NCBI RefSeq assembly: GCF_048268525.1
Contig: NZ_JBLWVH010000004.1
Span: 1-64,000, forward strand
Direction: 5' to 3'
Length of the DNA stretch: 64,000 nucleotides
Origin: Maricaulis sp048268525
Lineage (GTDB): Bacteria > Pseudomonadota > Alphaproteobacteria > Caulobacterales > Maricaulaceae
The notes under the pieces were generated by a model. It was not told the DNA's origin. It made no database searches and saw only the letters and a program-made list of their open reading frames with translations. Position 1 is the stretch's first letter. Each line of letters opens with the position of its first letter. Below are positions 32,364-40,978 of this stretch, piece by piece. Made by a program: the position numbers and the translations under genes.

Positions 32364-33233
32364 ATGCGCAAGATCAGGAAAGCCGTTCTGCCCGTTGCAG
32401 GTCTGGGGACCCGTGTCCTTCCAGCGACGAAGGCGATGCCCAAGGAAATGCTGCCGGTTTTTGACCGGCCCGCGATCCAGTACGTGGTCGATGAGGCCTT
32501 CGCGGCCGGCATCGAGCACGTTGTTTTCGTCACCGGACGGAACAAGGGTGCCATCGAGGACTATTTCGACACTGCCTACGAGCTGGAGATTACGCTTCGG
32601 GAAAAGGGAAAGACCGACATTCTCGAAGCGCTCGAGTCATCCCGTCCGACGCCGGGCTCGATGAGCTTTGTCCGGCAACAGGCCCCGCTTGGCCTGGGAC
32701 ACGCGATCTGGTGCGCCCGTGACATCGTCGGCGACGAACCCTTCGCGGTCCTGCTTCCCGATGTCCTCGTCCAGGCGAAAACCGGGTGCCTGGCGCAGAT
32801 GGTTGATGTCTATTCGGAAACCGGCGGCAACATCATCGCCGTCGAACAGGTCCCCCCCACCGAGGTGGACAAGTATGGCGTCATTTCGCCATCCAGCCGC
32901 AATGGCAACCGCATTCGCATGAACGGAATGGTCGAAAAGCCCGCTGTCGGAGCCGCTCCGTCAAACCTGGCGATCACCGGTCGCTACATCCTGCAGGCGT
33001 CTGTCTTTGGCTATCTCGCCGACCAGGCGTCTGGAGCGGGTGGCGAAATCCAGCTGACCGACGCCATGGCACGCCAGATGGCCAGTGAAGATTTTCATGC
33101 GGTCGAATATGACGGACAGTCCTATGACTGCGGCAGCAAGCTGGGATATCTGCGGGCAACCATCGCCTTTGCCCTGCAACACGAGCAGCTTGGCGGCGAC
33201 GCCAACCGGATCCTGGCTGAATTCACCCGCTAG
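32364..33233 (+). CDS. galU: UTP-glucose-1-phosphate uridylyltransferase
   Basis: GalU makes UDP-glucose from glucose-1-phosphate and UTP. The 289-residue product has the nucleotide-binding N-terminus KAVLPVAGLGTRVLPATKAMPKEMLP (about 6-31), then DRPAIQYVVDEAFAAGIEHV, FVRQQAPLGLGHAIWCARD (about 101-119), FAVLLPDVLVQ and VEKPAVGAAPSNLAITGRYI. The normal motif in most GalU is DD rather than PD in FAVLLPDDL, so the metal Asp is present but the next residue differs. It ends with the typical GSKLGYLRATIAFAL. It lies 90 bases after glmM and 127 before ugd, and UDP-glucose from it is the direct substrate of Ugd. Confidence 0.94.
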   Translation: MRKIRKAVLPVAGLGTRVLPATKAMPKEMLPVFDRPAIQYVVDEAFAAGIEHVVFVTGRNKGAIEDYFDTAYELEITLREKGKTDILEALESSRPTPGSMSFVRQQAPLGLGHAIWCARDIVGDEPFAVLLPDVLVQAKTGCLAQMVDVYSETGGNIIAVEQVPPTEVDKYGVISPSSRNGNRIRMNGMVEKPAVGAAPSNLAITGRYILQASVFGYLADQASGAGGEIQLTDAMARQMASEDFHAVEYDGQSYDCGSKLGYLRATIAFALQHEQLGGDANRILAEFTR

Positions 33234-33360
33234 CGGGGAAGGCATGCGGCATCGCGCTGGATTGTCACAGTAAAAGCCCGGCAAGGGCCGGGCGCAGAAA
33301 CATACCTTGCGCCACAGCGTCCGCTCGGCGATACCACAAGTCAGCCTTGGAGAATTTAGC

Positions 33361-34671
33361 ATGCGCGTTGCAATGATCGGCACCGGTTATGTTGGCCTGG
33401 TTTCAGGGGCTTGTTTTGCTGATTTCGGGCACGAAGTGATCTGCGTCGACAAGGACGCCAGCAAGGTCGAGACGCTCAATTCAGGCGGCATCCCGATCTA
33501 TGAACCGGGCCTCGACATGCTCGTGACCCGCAATGCGCGCGAAGGTCGCCTCTCATTCACCCAGGATCTGGCCGAGGCCGTCAAATCGGCGGACGCCGTC
33601 TTTATCGCGGTCGGCACCCCGTCGCGACGCGGCGATGGCTTTGCCGATCTGAGCTATGTCTATGCCGCCGCCAAGGAAATCGCCGAAGTCATGGACGGCT
33701 ATACCGTCGTCGTGACCAAGTCGACCGTGCCGGTCGGCACGGGCGATGAAGTCGAGCGCATCATTCGCGAGACCCGCCCGGACGCCGATTTCTCCGTCGT
33801 CTCCAATCCGGAATTCCTGCGCGAAGGCGCTGCGATAGACGATTTCAAGCGGCCTGACCGCGTTGTCGTCGGCACCGATGATGACCGGGCCCGGGCCGCA
33901 ATGAACGAGTTGTACCGCCCGCTTTTCCTCAACGAGACTCCGATCGTCTTCACCTCGCGCCGGACCTCCGAGCTGATCAAGTATGCAGCCAACGCCTTCC
34001 TGGCGATGAAGATCACCTTCATCAACGAGATCGCCGATCTGTGCGAGAAAGTCGGCGCCAACGTCCAGGAAGTCGCCAAGGGCGTTGGCCTGGACCAGCG
34101 CATCGGCGGCAAATTCCTGCATGCCGGGCCGGGCTATGGCGGCTCCTGTTTCCCGAAGGACACGCTGGCCCTGACGCGGACCGCCCAGGAGAACGATGCC
34201 CCCCTGCGCCTGATCGAGACCGTGGTCGAGGTCAATGATGCGCGCAAACGGGCCATGGCCGACAAGGTCATCGCCGCCTGTGGTGGCGACGTCAACGGCA
34301 AGACGGTGGCCGTGCTTGGGGTCACCTTCAAGCCGAACACCGATGACATGCGCGACGCACCGAGCCTCGAGATCATTCCGGCCCTGCAAAAGGCCGGCGC
34401 AACGGTTCGCGCCTTTGATCCGGCCGGCACGGTCGAAGCCGAAAAGCTGTTCGACAATGTTGAATTCGTCTCCGGACCGTACTTCTGCGCCGAGGGCGCC
34501 GACGTGCTGGTCATCATCACCGAGTGGAACGAGTTCCGCGCGCTCGACCTGCAGCGCCTGAAATCAACGATGAAGGCACCGGTCCTCGTCGATCTGCGCA
34601 ATATCTACACCCTGGAAGAAGCGACCAATGCCGGGTTCGCCTATACCAGCGTCGGGCGGCCCAATGGCTGA
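33361..34671 (+). CDS. ugd: UDP-glucose 6-dehydrogenase
   Basis: Ugd oxidises UDP-glucose twice to UDP-glucuronate with NAD. The 436-residue product begins MRVAMIGTGYVGLVSGACF, has FIAVGTPSRRGDGFADLSYV (about 80-99), TVVVTKSTVPVGTGDE, VVSNPEFLREGAAI and the catalytic Cys in AGPGYGGSCFPKDTLAL. The substrate-binding stretch KYAANAFLAMKITFINEIAD is typical of bacterial Ugd. ATG 33361 is preferred. A longer frame to 33307 has no similarity. The product can be epimerised to UDP-galacturonate by the enzyme encoded at 39769-40761. It differs clearly from the WbpA-like gene upstream, so the window has two separate uronic-acid entry points. Confidence 0.96.
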   Translation: MRVAMIGTGYVGLVSGACFADFGHEVICVDKDASKVETLNSGGIPIYEPGLDMLVTRNAREGRLSFTQDLAEAVKSADAVFIAVGTPSRRGDGFADLSYVYAAAKEIAEVMDGYTVVVTKSTVPVGTGDEVERIIRETRPDADFSVVSNPEFLREGAAIDDFKRPDRVVVGTDDDRARAAMNELYRPLFLNETPIVFTSRRTSELIKYAANAFLAMKITFINEIADLCEKVGANVQEVAKGVGLDQRIGGKFLHAGPGYGGSCFPKDTLALTRTAQENDAPLRLIETVVEVNDARKRAMADKVIAACGGDVNGKTVAVLGVTFKPNTDDMRDAPSLEIIPALQKAGATVRAFDPAGTVEAEKLFDNVEFVSGPYFCAEGADVLVIITEWNEFRALDLQRLKSTMKAPVLVDLRNIYTLEEATNAGFAYTSVGRPNG

Positions 34672-34673
34672 CC

Positions 34674-34706
34674 CACAGCCCGCCGGGTACAGCCCGACGG
34701 GCTGTG
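34674..34706 (+). other. 9-bp hairpin directly after ugd
   Basis: CACAGCCCG (34674-34682) pairs with CGGGCTGTG (34698-34706) around a 15-base loop, starting 2 bases after the ugd stop. There is no T tract after it. It may attenuate transcription between ugd and the mutase gene or protect the upstream message from 3' decay. Function is unproven. Confidence 0.45.
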
Positions 34707-34753
34707 CGCGTCACAAGTTCCACCCTGCCTGTTGAACGAGAAGCGGTGTTCCC

Positions 34754-36274
34754 ATGACGACCAAACCCCACGCCAGCCTGCAACCCAATTCCTGGGAGTT
34801 CGAGACCGAGGCGCTGATCAAGCCGACCGGCTTTCGCGAATATGATGCACGCTGGTGGTTCGGTCATCCCGGCTCCGACAAGGCCCCCGATCTGAACCTG
34901 TATGGCGTACAGGCACTGGGCGCGGGTCTGGGCACATTGATCCATGAACTGGGCGTCGCGCCGAAGATTGTCGTCGGGCATGATTATCGCGGCTATTCCC
35001 AGAGCGTGAAACAGGCGCTGGAGGTGGGACTGATGTCCGCCGGCATCGAAGTGCATGACATCGGCCTGGCCCTCTCGCCCACCGCCTATTTCGCACAGTT
35101 CGATCTCGATATTCCCTGCGTCGCGATGGTCACCGCAAGCCACAACGCCAACGGCTGGACCGGGGTCAAGATGGGCGCCAACCGCCCGCTGACGTTTGGC
35201 CCGGACGAAATGAGCCGGCTCAAGGAAATCGTTCTCACAGGTTCAGCCATTACGAAATCCGGCGGAGGCTATGTCCGTCAGGCCGGCGTCGCCGAACGCT
35301 ATCTGGACGATGTCGCGAAAGGTGTCACCATCAAGCGCCCGCTGAAAGTCGTCGCTGCCTGCGGCAATGGCACCGCGGGCGCCTTTGCCCCGCAGGCCCT
35401 CAGGGCGATGGGCGTCGAGGTGATCGAGATGGATTGCGAACTCGACCACACCTTCCCGCGCTACAATCCCAATCCCGAAGACATGAAAATGCTGCACGCC
35501 ATGCGCGACGCGGTCCTTGAACATGGCGCCGATGTCGGCCTCGGCTTTGATGGCGATGGCGATCGATGCGGGGTGATTGACAATGAGGGCGAGGAAATCT
35601 TCGCTGACAAGATCGGCCTGATGCTGGCCCGCGACCTGGCCCCGCTTCATCCGGGCGCCAGCTTTGTCGTCGACGTGAAGTCCACCGGCCTGTTTGCGAT
35701 CGATCCGGTGCTGGCGGAACATGGTTGCAAGACCGATTACTACAAGACCGGCCACTCCTATATCAAGCGTCGCTCGAAAGAGCTGGGGGCCCTGGCCGGC
35801 TTCGAGAAATCCGGACACTTCTTCCTGCAGCCACCGATCGGACGCGGCTATGATGACGGTCTCGTGGCCGCCCGCGCTGTATTGCAGATGCTGGAGCGCA
35901 ATCCGGACAGGACCATGGCGGATCTGCGCCGGGCCCTGCCTACCAGTTTTGGCTCGCCCACCATGTCGCCGGCCTGCGCCGACGAAAACAAATACGCGGT
36001 CGTCGAACGGATCGTCGCCAAGGTTGAGGCGCTGCAGGCAGCTGGAACAACGGTCGCGGGGCGGCCCATAGTCGACATCAACACCATCAACGGGGTTCGC
36101 TTCACCCTCGACGGCGGCGCCTGGGGCCTGGTACGCGCCAGCTCGAACACGCCGAATCTTGTCGTCGTCATCGAAAGCCCGGACTCCGGTGATGACGTGA
36201 AGGCCATTTTTGGCGAGATCGCCGAATTGCTGAGCGAGTTTCCGGAAATCGGCGACTTCGATCAGAAGATCTGA
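34754..36274 (+). CDS. Phosphomannomutase/phosphoglucomutase
   Basis: A 506-residue alpha-D-phosphohexomutase that interconverts the 1- and 6-phosphates of mannose or glucose, so it supplies glucose-1-phosphate for GalU and RfbA. The phosphoserine loop is AMVTASHNANGWTGVKMG (about 128-145), metal binding is GFDGDGDRCGVI (about 264-275), the sugar-binding segment is AGFEKSGHFFL (about 349-359) and the C-terminal phosphate loop is VRASSNTPNLVVVIES. It is longer than E. coli ManB or P. aeruginosa AlgC (~460). The N-terminal 30 residues and an internal loop make up the difference. Substrate preference between mannose and glucose cannot be decided from sequence. Confidence 0.9.
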   Translation: MTTKPHASLQPNSWEFETEALIKPTGFREYDARWWFGHPGSDKAPDLNLYGVQALGAGLGTLIHELGVAPKIVVGHDYRGYSQSVKQALEVGLMSAGIEVHDIGLALSPTAYFAQFDLDIPCVAMVTASHNANGWTGVKMGANRPLTFGPDEMSRLKEIVLTGSAITKSGGGYVRQAGVAERYLDDVAKGVTIKRPLKVVAACGNGTAGAFAPQALRAMGVEVIEMDCELDHTFPRYNPNPEDMKMLHAMRDAVLEHGADVGLGFDGDGDRCGVIDNEGEEIFADKIGLMLARDLAPLHPGASFVVDVKSTGLFAIDPVLAEHGCKTDYYKTGHSYIKRRSKELGALAGFEKSGHFFLQPPIGRGYDDGLVAARAVLQMLERNPDRTMADLRRALPTSFGSPTMSPACADENKYAVVERIVAKVEALQAAGTTVAGRPIVDINTINGVRFTLDGGAWGLVRASSNTPNLVVVIESPDSGDDVKAIFGEIAELLSEFPEIGDFDQKI

Positions 36275-36325
36275 CTTGGCCCGGTCGAGGCCAGTCCTCG
36301 ACAGGAAGCGGAAGGAGCACCCCGC

Positions 36326-37201
36326 GTGAAAGGCATCATTCTCGCCGGCGGAAGCGGTTCACGCCTGGGTCCCCTGACCCGGTCGACGTCGAAACAGCTG
36401 CTCCCCGTGTTCGACAAGCCGATGATCTACTACCCGCTCTCCGTGCTGATGCTGGCCGGGATCCGGGACATTGCCATCATCACCACCCCGCGGGACCGCG
36501 ACGCCTTCATCGCCCTGCTTGGCGACGGGTCCAAATTCGGCGTCACGCTGGACTATGTGACCCAGGACCAGCCGCGCGGTATTTCCGAGGCCTTCCTCCT
36601 CTGCGCCAATTTCATTGGCGACCAGCCCGTCACCCTCATACTCGGCGACAACCTGTTCTACGGTCATGGCCTGTCGGGGCTGGTCCGGGAGTCGATTGCA
36701 GCGCCGATCACCGGCGCGACCGTTTTCTCCTGCAGCGTGAGTGACCCCAGCCGCTACGGCGTGGCCACGATCGATGCCGAGGGGCGCGCGATCAAGATCG
36801 AAGAGAAGCCGGCCAATCCGACCTCGAACCTGGCGATTACCGGCCTCTATATCTATGACAACACGGTCGTCGAGCGGGCCCGCTCACTGACCCCGTCCGC
36901 CCGTGGCGAGCTGGAGATCACCGATCTCAACCGCACCTACCTCGAACAAGGCACGCTGAAAGTGACCCCGCTCGGGCGCGGCGTGGCCTGGATGGACACC
37001 GGAACCCCGGACGCCCTGCTGGAATCGTCGGAATTTGTGCGCTCGCTCCAGCGTCGCCAGGGCCTTCATATTGCCTGCCTAGAGGAAATCGCGTTCCGCC
37101 AGGGATGGATTTCACAGGACGCCCTCGCCGCAGCTGTCGCAGGACTGGGGGCCAGTGATTACGGACGCTACCTGGCCGAAATTTCAAACGCCGGCCGGTG
37201 A
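36326..37201 (+). CDS. rfbA: Glucose-1-phosphate thymidylyltransferase
   Basis: RfbA makes dTDP-glucose, the first step to dTDP-L-rhamnose. The 291-residue product has KGIILAGGSGSRLGPLTRSTSKQLLP (about 2-27), IYYPLSVLMLAGIRDI, DQPRGISEAFLLC, LILGDNLFYGHGL (about 108-120) and VATIDAEGRAIKIEEKPANPTSN. The C-terminal part QRRQGLHIACLEEIAFRQGWI (about 253-273) is the usual ending. Length fits the family. It begins an rfbACBD set with the order A, C, B, D, spaced or overlapping tightly, which suggests a single transcript. Confidence 0.96.
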   Translation: MKGIILAGGSGSRLGPLTRSTSKQLLPVFDKPMIYYPLSVLMLAGIRDIAIITTPRDRDAFIALLGDGSKFGVTLDYVTQDQPRGISEAFLLCANFIGDQPVTLILGDNLFYGHGLSGLVRESIAAPITGATVFSCSVSDPSRYGVATIDAEGRAIKIEEKPANPTSNLAITGLYIYDNTVVERARSLTPSARGELEITDLNRTYLEQGTLKVTPLGRGVAWMDTGTPDALLESSEFVRSLQRRQGLHIACLEEIAFRQGWISQDALAAAVAGLGASDYGRYLAEISNAGR

Positions 37202-37246
37202 ACCAATCGCCTTGAATACAGCCTCCAAAAAGGCGACACAGTCCTG

Positions 37247-37852
37247 ATGTCCGTCTCCAATTTCGAAATAAGGCCGCTGAATCTGGAGAACGCCGCGTGC
37301 GTTCGCCAACCACGATTTGCAGACGGGCGCGGCAGCTTCTCCGTCCTCGCAAATCACGAGCTGTTCGCCTCGCTCGGGATGCAGACCAGCTTCCTCCAGC
37401 AAAACATGTCGATCTCGAAGGCCGCCGGGACCGTGCGGGGATTGCACTATCAGGCCCCGCCCGCCGCACAGGCAAAGCTGGTCAATGTGATCAGCGGTCG
37501 AATTTTCGATGTCCTGGTGGATGCACGCCCGAATTCACCGGGGTTCGGTCGACACTGCACGGTAACACTCGACGCCGACACGCCGACCGGGGTGTTTGTG
37601 CCACGCGGATTCCTGCACGGGTTCATGACATTGGAGCCTGAAACGACAGTCCTTTACACCGTTGACCACCCCTACGCTCCGGATCTCGACGTCAGCATCG
37701 CCTGGAACGACCCGGAACTGGGGATTGAATGGCCGTTCGACCCGTCTGAAGTGACGCTGTCCGGCAAGGATGTCGCCGGCGCGCCGTGGTCGTCGGTCGG
37801 CGATACATTTGACTCCATCGTCTGCGGACCCGGTCAGGACACGCGCTCATGA
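37247..37852 (+). CDS. rfbC: dTDP-4-dehydrorhamnose 3,5-epimerase
   Basis: RfbC epimerises dTDP-4-keto-6-deoxyglucose at C-3 and C-5. The 201-residue cupin protein has RQPRFADGRGSFSVLAN (about 20-36), QTSFLQQNMSISKAAGTVRGLHYQ with the catalytic His near residue 67, KLVNVISGRIFDVLVDAR (about 79-96), VFVPRGFLHGFMTLEPET and DPELGIEWPF. The protein is about 20 residues longer at its C-terminus than the E. coli enzyme. The end is mostly polar. It lies 45 bases after rfbA and its stop overlaps the rfbB start by 4 bases (ATGA), so translation is coupled. Confidence 0.95.
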   Translation: MSVSNFEIRPLNLENAACVRQPRFADGRGSFSVLANHELFASLGMQTSFLQQNMSISKAAGTVRGLHYQAPPAAQAKLVNVISGRIFDVLVDARPNSPGFGRHCTVTLDADTPTGVFVPRGFLHGFMTLEPETTVLYTVDHPYAPDLDVSIAWNDPELGIEWPFDPSEVTLSGKDVAGAPWSSVGDTFDSIVCGPGQDTRS

Positions 37853-38910
37853 AACTGCTTGTCACAGGCGGCTGCGGCTTTATCGGGTCGGAAGTGGTCC
37901 ACATGGCCATCGCCCGCGGGCATGATGTCACCAATCTCGACGCCCTCACCTACGCCGCCAACCCGGCCAATCTGAGCAGCATTGACGCTCATCAACGCTA
38001 TCACTTCATCCGGGCCGACCTGCGTAACCTTGAGGAAACCCAGGCCGCCATTCGGTCTGCTCGACCGGATGCCATCCTGCATCTGGCTGCGGAATCTCAT
38101 GTTGACCGGTCAATCGATGCGCCATCCGTGTTTGTCGATACGAATGTGGGTGGGACTGCCAACCTCCTGCAGGCCACGCGCGCCTATCGGGACAGCCTGC
38201 CTGTCGATGACCGCGACCGCTTTCGTTTCGTGCATGTATCGACCGATGAAGTTTACGGCTCGCTCGGTGAGACCGGCGTTTTCACGGAAGCATCACCCTA
38301 TCAACCAAACTCTCCCTACGCGGCGTCAAAGGCGGCGGCGGACATGCTCGTACGCGCCTGGGGCAAGACCTATGGCCTGCCGGTCCTGATCACCAATTGC
38401 TCGAACAATTACGGACCCTTCCAGTTCCCGGAAAAACTCATTCCGATGGTCATACTGTCGGCAATCCGGGGCCGTCCCATTCCGGTGTACGGGTCTGGCG
38501 AAAACGTGCGCGACTGGCTGCATGTCGAAGACCATGCCGATGCCTTGTTGCGGGTCATGGAATCCGGACGATGCGGCGAGATCTACAATATTGGTGGTGA
38601 TGCCGAGCTGAGAAATATCGATCTGGTCCGTCAGCTTTGCACCCTGCTGGACGAGGCCCGACCGGCGCCACAGTCGTATTCCGACCTCATCACTTTCGTC
38701 GACGACCGGCCGGGGCATGATCATCGCTACGCGATCGATGCCGGAAAAATCAGCCGGGAACTCGGCTGGCGCCCGCAGACGGACCCGACGACAGGATTGC
38801 GCAAAACCGTGGACTGGTATCTTGCCAATGAGAGCTGGTGGCGTGACATCCTGGACAATCGCTACGGACAGGAAAGGCTCGGTGCCGGCACGCCGGTGTC
38901 GACGTCGTGA
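37849..38910 (+). CDS. rfbB: dTDP-glucose 4,6-dehydratase
   Basis: RfbB makes dTDP-4-keto-6-deoxyglucose. The 353-residue SDR protein has LLVTGGCGFIGSEVVHMAI (about 3-21), LHLAAESHVDRSIDAPSVFV (about 78-97), HVSTDEVYGSLGE (about 127-139) and the YAASK catalytic motif in NSPYAASKAAADMLVRAW. The C-terminal sugar-nucleotide loop FVDDRPGHDHRYAIDAGKI (about 284-302) is typical of RfbB. It overlaps both neighbours by 4 bases (ATGA with rfbC, GTGA with rfbD), which couples three of the four rhamnose enzymes. Confidence 0.97.
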   Translation: MKLLVTGGCGFIGSEVVHMAIARGHDVTNLDALTYAANPANLSSIDAHQRYHFIRADLRNLEETQAAIRSARPDAILHLAAESHVDRSIDAPSVFVDTNVGGTANLLQATRAYRDSLPVDDRDRFRFVHVSTDEVYGSLGETGVFTEASPYQPNSPYAASKAAADMLVRAWGKTYGLPVLITNCSNNYGPFQFPEKLIPMVILSAIRGRPIPVYGSGENVRDWLHVEDHADALLRVMESGRCGEIYNIGGDAELRNIDLVRQLCTLLDEARPAPQSYSDLITFVDDRPGHDHRYAIDAGKISRELGWRPQTDPTTGLRKTVDWYLANESWWRDILDNRYGQERLGAGTPVSTS

Positions 38911-39815
38911 CACGCCGGCTTCTGGTCCTGGGTCGCAGTGGGCAACTCGCGACGTCCCTGTCGGGGCTGGCCAAGGGCGCCGGTTGGGAGATCGATACCG
39001 TCGACCGCAGCGAGGCGGACTTCACCCGTCCCGATCAGGTGATCAAGGCCGTGCACGCCCGCCCTGCGATCGATGCCGTCATCAACGCGGTCGCCAGCAA
39101 TGATGTCGACGGGGCAGAGGTTGATGACCGCGAAGCGATCGCGGTGAACACCCTCACTCCCGCGGAACTCGGTCGGGCCTGTGCCGATCGCGGCATTCCC
39201 TTGCTCCACGTGTCGACCGACTATGTTTTCCCGGGCCGTCAGGGCGGGAAGTACCGTGAAAGCGACACGCCGAGCCCGCTGAATGCCTATGGCCGCAGCA
39301 AGTTGAAGGGCGAATCCGGGGTTTTGTCCGCGTCCGCCCGACATGCCGTGTTTCGCACCGCCTGGGTGTTCAACGGGACGCACAAGAACTTCCTGACGGC
39401 GATGCTGGCTCAGATCGGTGTCCGGCAGGAGGTGCGGGTCGTGTCCGACCAGATTGGCAGCCCTACCCACGCTGACACCCTGGCATCAGGGCTTCTTCGC
39501 GCTGCGGATTACCTGTTGGCGGGAAAGGCGCGCGGTGGCCTGTTCCATCTGTGTAGCCCTGACCCTGTCAGCCGATCAGACTTCGCCGATTTCATTTACC
39601 GGACCGCCGCCCGGCACGACGGGCGCTGCCCGCGTGTCATACCGATCGGGTCGGCCGACTGGCCGTCCAAAGCCCGACGTCCGGACAATTCGAGTCTCGA
39701 TTGCGACCTTTTTGAAACTACCTTCGACTACGCCCTGCCGCACTGGCGGACGGGCGTGGAACAAGCGGTCAGTCGTTGGATGGACGGTCGGGCCGGGCCG
39801 AGTTCCACTCCCTGA
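38907..39815 (+). CDS. rfbD: dTDP-4-dehydrorhamnose reductase
   Basis: RfbD reduces dTDP-4-keto-rhamnose to dTDP-L-rhamnose with NAD(P)H. The 302-residue product has RLLVLGRSGQLATSLSGL (about 4-21), AVINAVASNDVDGAEVDDREA (about 61-81), LHVSTDYVFPGRQGGKYRES and the catalytic YGRSKLKGE. The next block FRTAWVFNGTHKNFLTAML is also typical. The start is GTG 38907, overlapping the rfbB stop by 4 bases. Its last 47 bases overlap the last 47 bases of the UDP-glucuronate 4-epimerase gene on the other strand. Both C-termini are therefore encoded by the same DNA. Confidence 0.95.
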   Translation: MTRRLLVLGRSGQLATSLSGLAKGAGWEIDTVDRSEADFTRPDQVIKAVHARPAIDAVINAVASNDVDGAEVDDREAIAVNTLTPAELGRACADRGIPLLHVSTDYVFPGRQGGKYRESDTPSPLNAYGRSKLKGESGVLSASARHAVFRTAWVFNGTHKNFLTAMLAQIGVRQEVRVVSDQIGSPTHADTLASGLLRAADYLLAGKARGGLFHLCSPDPVSRSDFADFIYRTAARHDGRCPRVIPIGSADWPSKARRPDNSSLDCDLFETTFDYALPHWRTGVEQAVSRWMDGRAGPSSTP

Positions 39816-40761
39816 ACCAGTCAGCGAACTTCGCCAGTCCTGTCGCCAGGTCGACAGATGGCCTGTAGCCATAATCCGCTTCCAGTCGGCTGGTATCCGC
39901 ATAGGTGCGCGTGACATCGCCGGGCTGCATCGGCAGCATCTCTTTTTGTGCCACAACGCCCAATTCGGTCTCGAGCGTGTGAATCATGTCCATCAGCCGG
40001 ACCGGTGAAGATCCGCCGATATTGTAGACCGCGTGACGCCCCCGTGCCGGCGTGTCAGCCAGGATCCGGGACAAGGCCTCGACGATGTCGTCGATATAGG
40101 TGAAATCGCGCTCCATATCACCGTTGTTGAATACCTTGATGGGTCGCCCCGCCAACATGGCCTCGGCGAACAGCCAGTAGGCCATGTCCGGCCGCCCCCA
40201 AGGCCCGTAAACCGTGAAGAACCGCAAGCCGGTGGCGGGAATTCCGTACAGGCTGCAATAGGAAGCCGACATCAATTCATCGGATCGCTTGGTCGCCGCA
40301 TAGAGCGAAGCGGGCGCCTCAGCGGCATCGCTTTCCCTGAACGGGACCGCCGACCGCTCGCCATAGACCGAGCTCGAGGAGGCGTAGACCAGGTGCTCCA
40401 ACCGGTCGCCCAACGCGCGCGCAGCTTCAAGCACTGACAGGTGACCGACCAGATTTGAGCGGGCATAGGCAAAGGGCGCTTCAAGCGAGTATCGAACCCC
40501 GGCCTGGGCGCCCAGGTGCAGCAGGCGCTGCGGGCGGATGTCACTCACCAACCGGACCACGCCGTCATGATCGGCCAGGTCCAGTGCTTCAAACCGGAAA
40601 CCGGAATACCGAGCCAGTTGATCGAGACGCGCCTGTTTCAGTGCCGGATCGTAATAGGGGTTGAGATTGTCGATACCGACAACGTCTTCGCCCGCTTCAA
40701 GCTGCGCTTTCGCCGCGTGAAAGCCGATGAAGCCCGCCACTCCTGTAACGAAACTCGTCAA
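39769..40761 (-). CDS. UDP-glucuronate 4-epimerase
   Basis: This SDR epimerase converts UDP-glucuronate to UDP-galacturonate. The 330-residue protein has FVTGVAGFIGFHAAKAQLEA (about 4-23), GIDNLNPYYDPALKQARL (the NPYYD of the UDP-GlcA epimerase group, about 31-48), LLHLGAQAGVRYSLEAPFAY (about 79-98), YASSSSVYGE and YAATKRSDELMSASY with catalytic Tyr-Lys. FFTVYGPWGRPDMAYWLF (about 182-199) marks the group, as do DGDIERDFTYIDD-like residues (NNGDMERDFTYIDD here). The only start with a good ribosome site is TTG 40761, preceded by GGGGAGG. Its substrate comes from Ugd at 33361-34671. It converges on rfbD with a 47-base tail overlap. Confidence 0.9.
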   Translation of the reverse strand: MTSFVTGVAGFIGFHAAKAQLEAGEDVVGIDNLNPYYDPALKQARLDQLARYSGFRFEALDLADHDGVVRLVSDIRPQRLLHLGAQAGVRYSLEAPFAYARSNLVGHLSVLEAARALGDRLEHLVYASSSSVYGERSAVPFRESDAAEAPASLYAATKRSDELMSASYCSLYGIPATGLRFFTVYGPWGRPDMAYWLFAEAMLAGRPIKVFNNGDMERDFTYIDDIVEALSRILADTPARGRHAVYNIGGSSPVRLMDMIHTLETELGVVAQKEMLPMQPGDVTRTYADTSRLEADYGYRPSVDLATGLAKFADWFREWNSARPDRPSND

Positions 40762-40777
40762 ACCCTGGCCTCCCCGA

Positions 40778-40805
40778 CCCGACCTTGTTTGCCCGACCTT
40801 GTTTG
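40778..40805 (-). repeat. Two perfect tandem copies of a 14-base sequence
   Basis: CCCGACCTTGTTTG occurs at 40778-40791 and again at 40792-40805, head to tail, 17 bases upstream of the TTG start of the UDP-glucuronate 4-epimerase. It could be a recent slippage duplication or a paired regulator site. Nothing shows which. Confidence 0.8.
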
Positions 40806-40949
40806 TCGGCGATCAATTCGCTCGTCGATGCATGGCAAGGTCCGCATGGACAACAACGCTGCATCCCGCACCGTTTTGCCTCAAGGCCCGGTGACGCAAC
40901 AGTCTCCGTCGCACATGGAATTGCTGGAAATCCCTGGTGTTGTGGAAGG

Positions 40950-40972
40950 CGGGGAGGGATGAACCCTCCCCG
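40950..40972 (-). terminator. Hairpin terminator after the cadherin-protease gene
   Basis: A perfect 9-bp stem CGGGGAGGG (40950-40958) with CCCTCCCCG (40964-40972) and a 5-base loop lies 7 bases after the protease stop. The T content after it on the minus strand is low (CCTTCC). Probable terminator for the type I secretion operon. Confidence 0.65.
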
Positions 40973-40978
40973 TCAAGC

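Noticed and set aside
33276..33293. Hairpin GCCCGGC/GCCGGGC between galU and ugd as a terminator
   Set aside because: The T tract is on the minus-strand side only and no minus-strand gene ends there. On the plus strand it would cut the operon.
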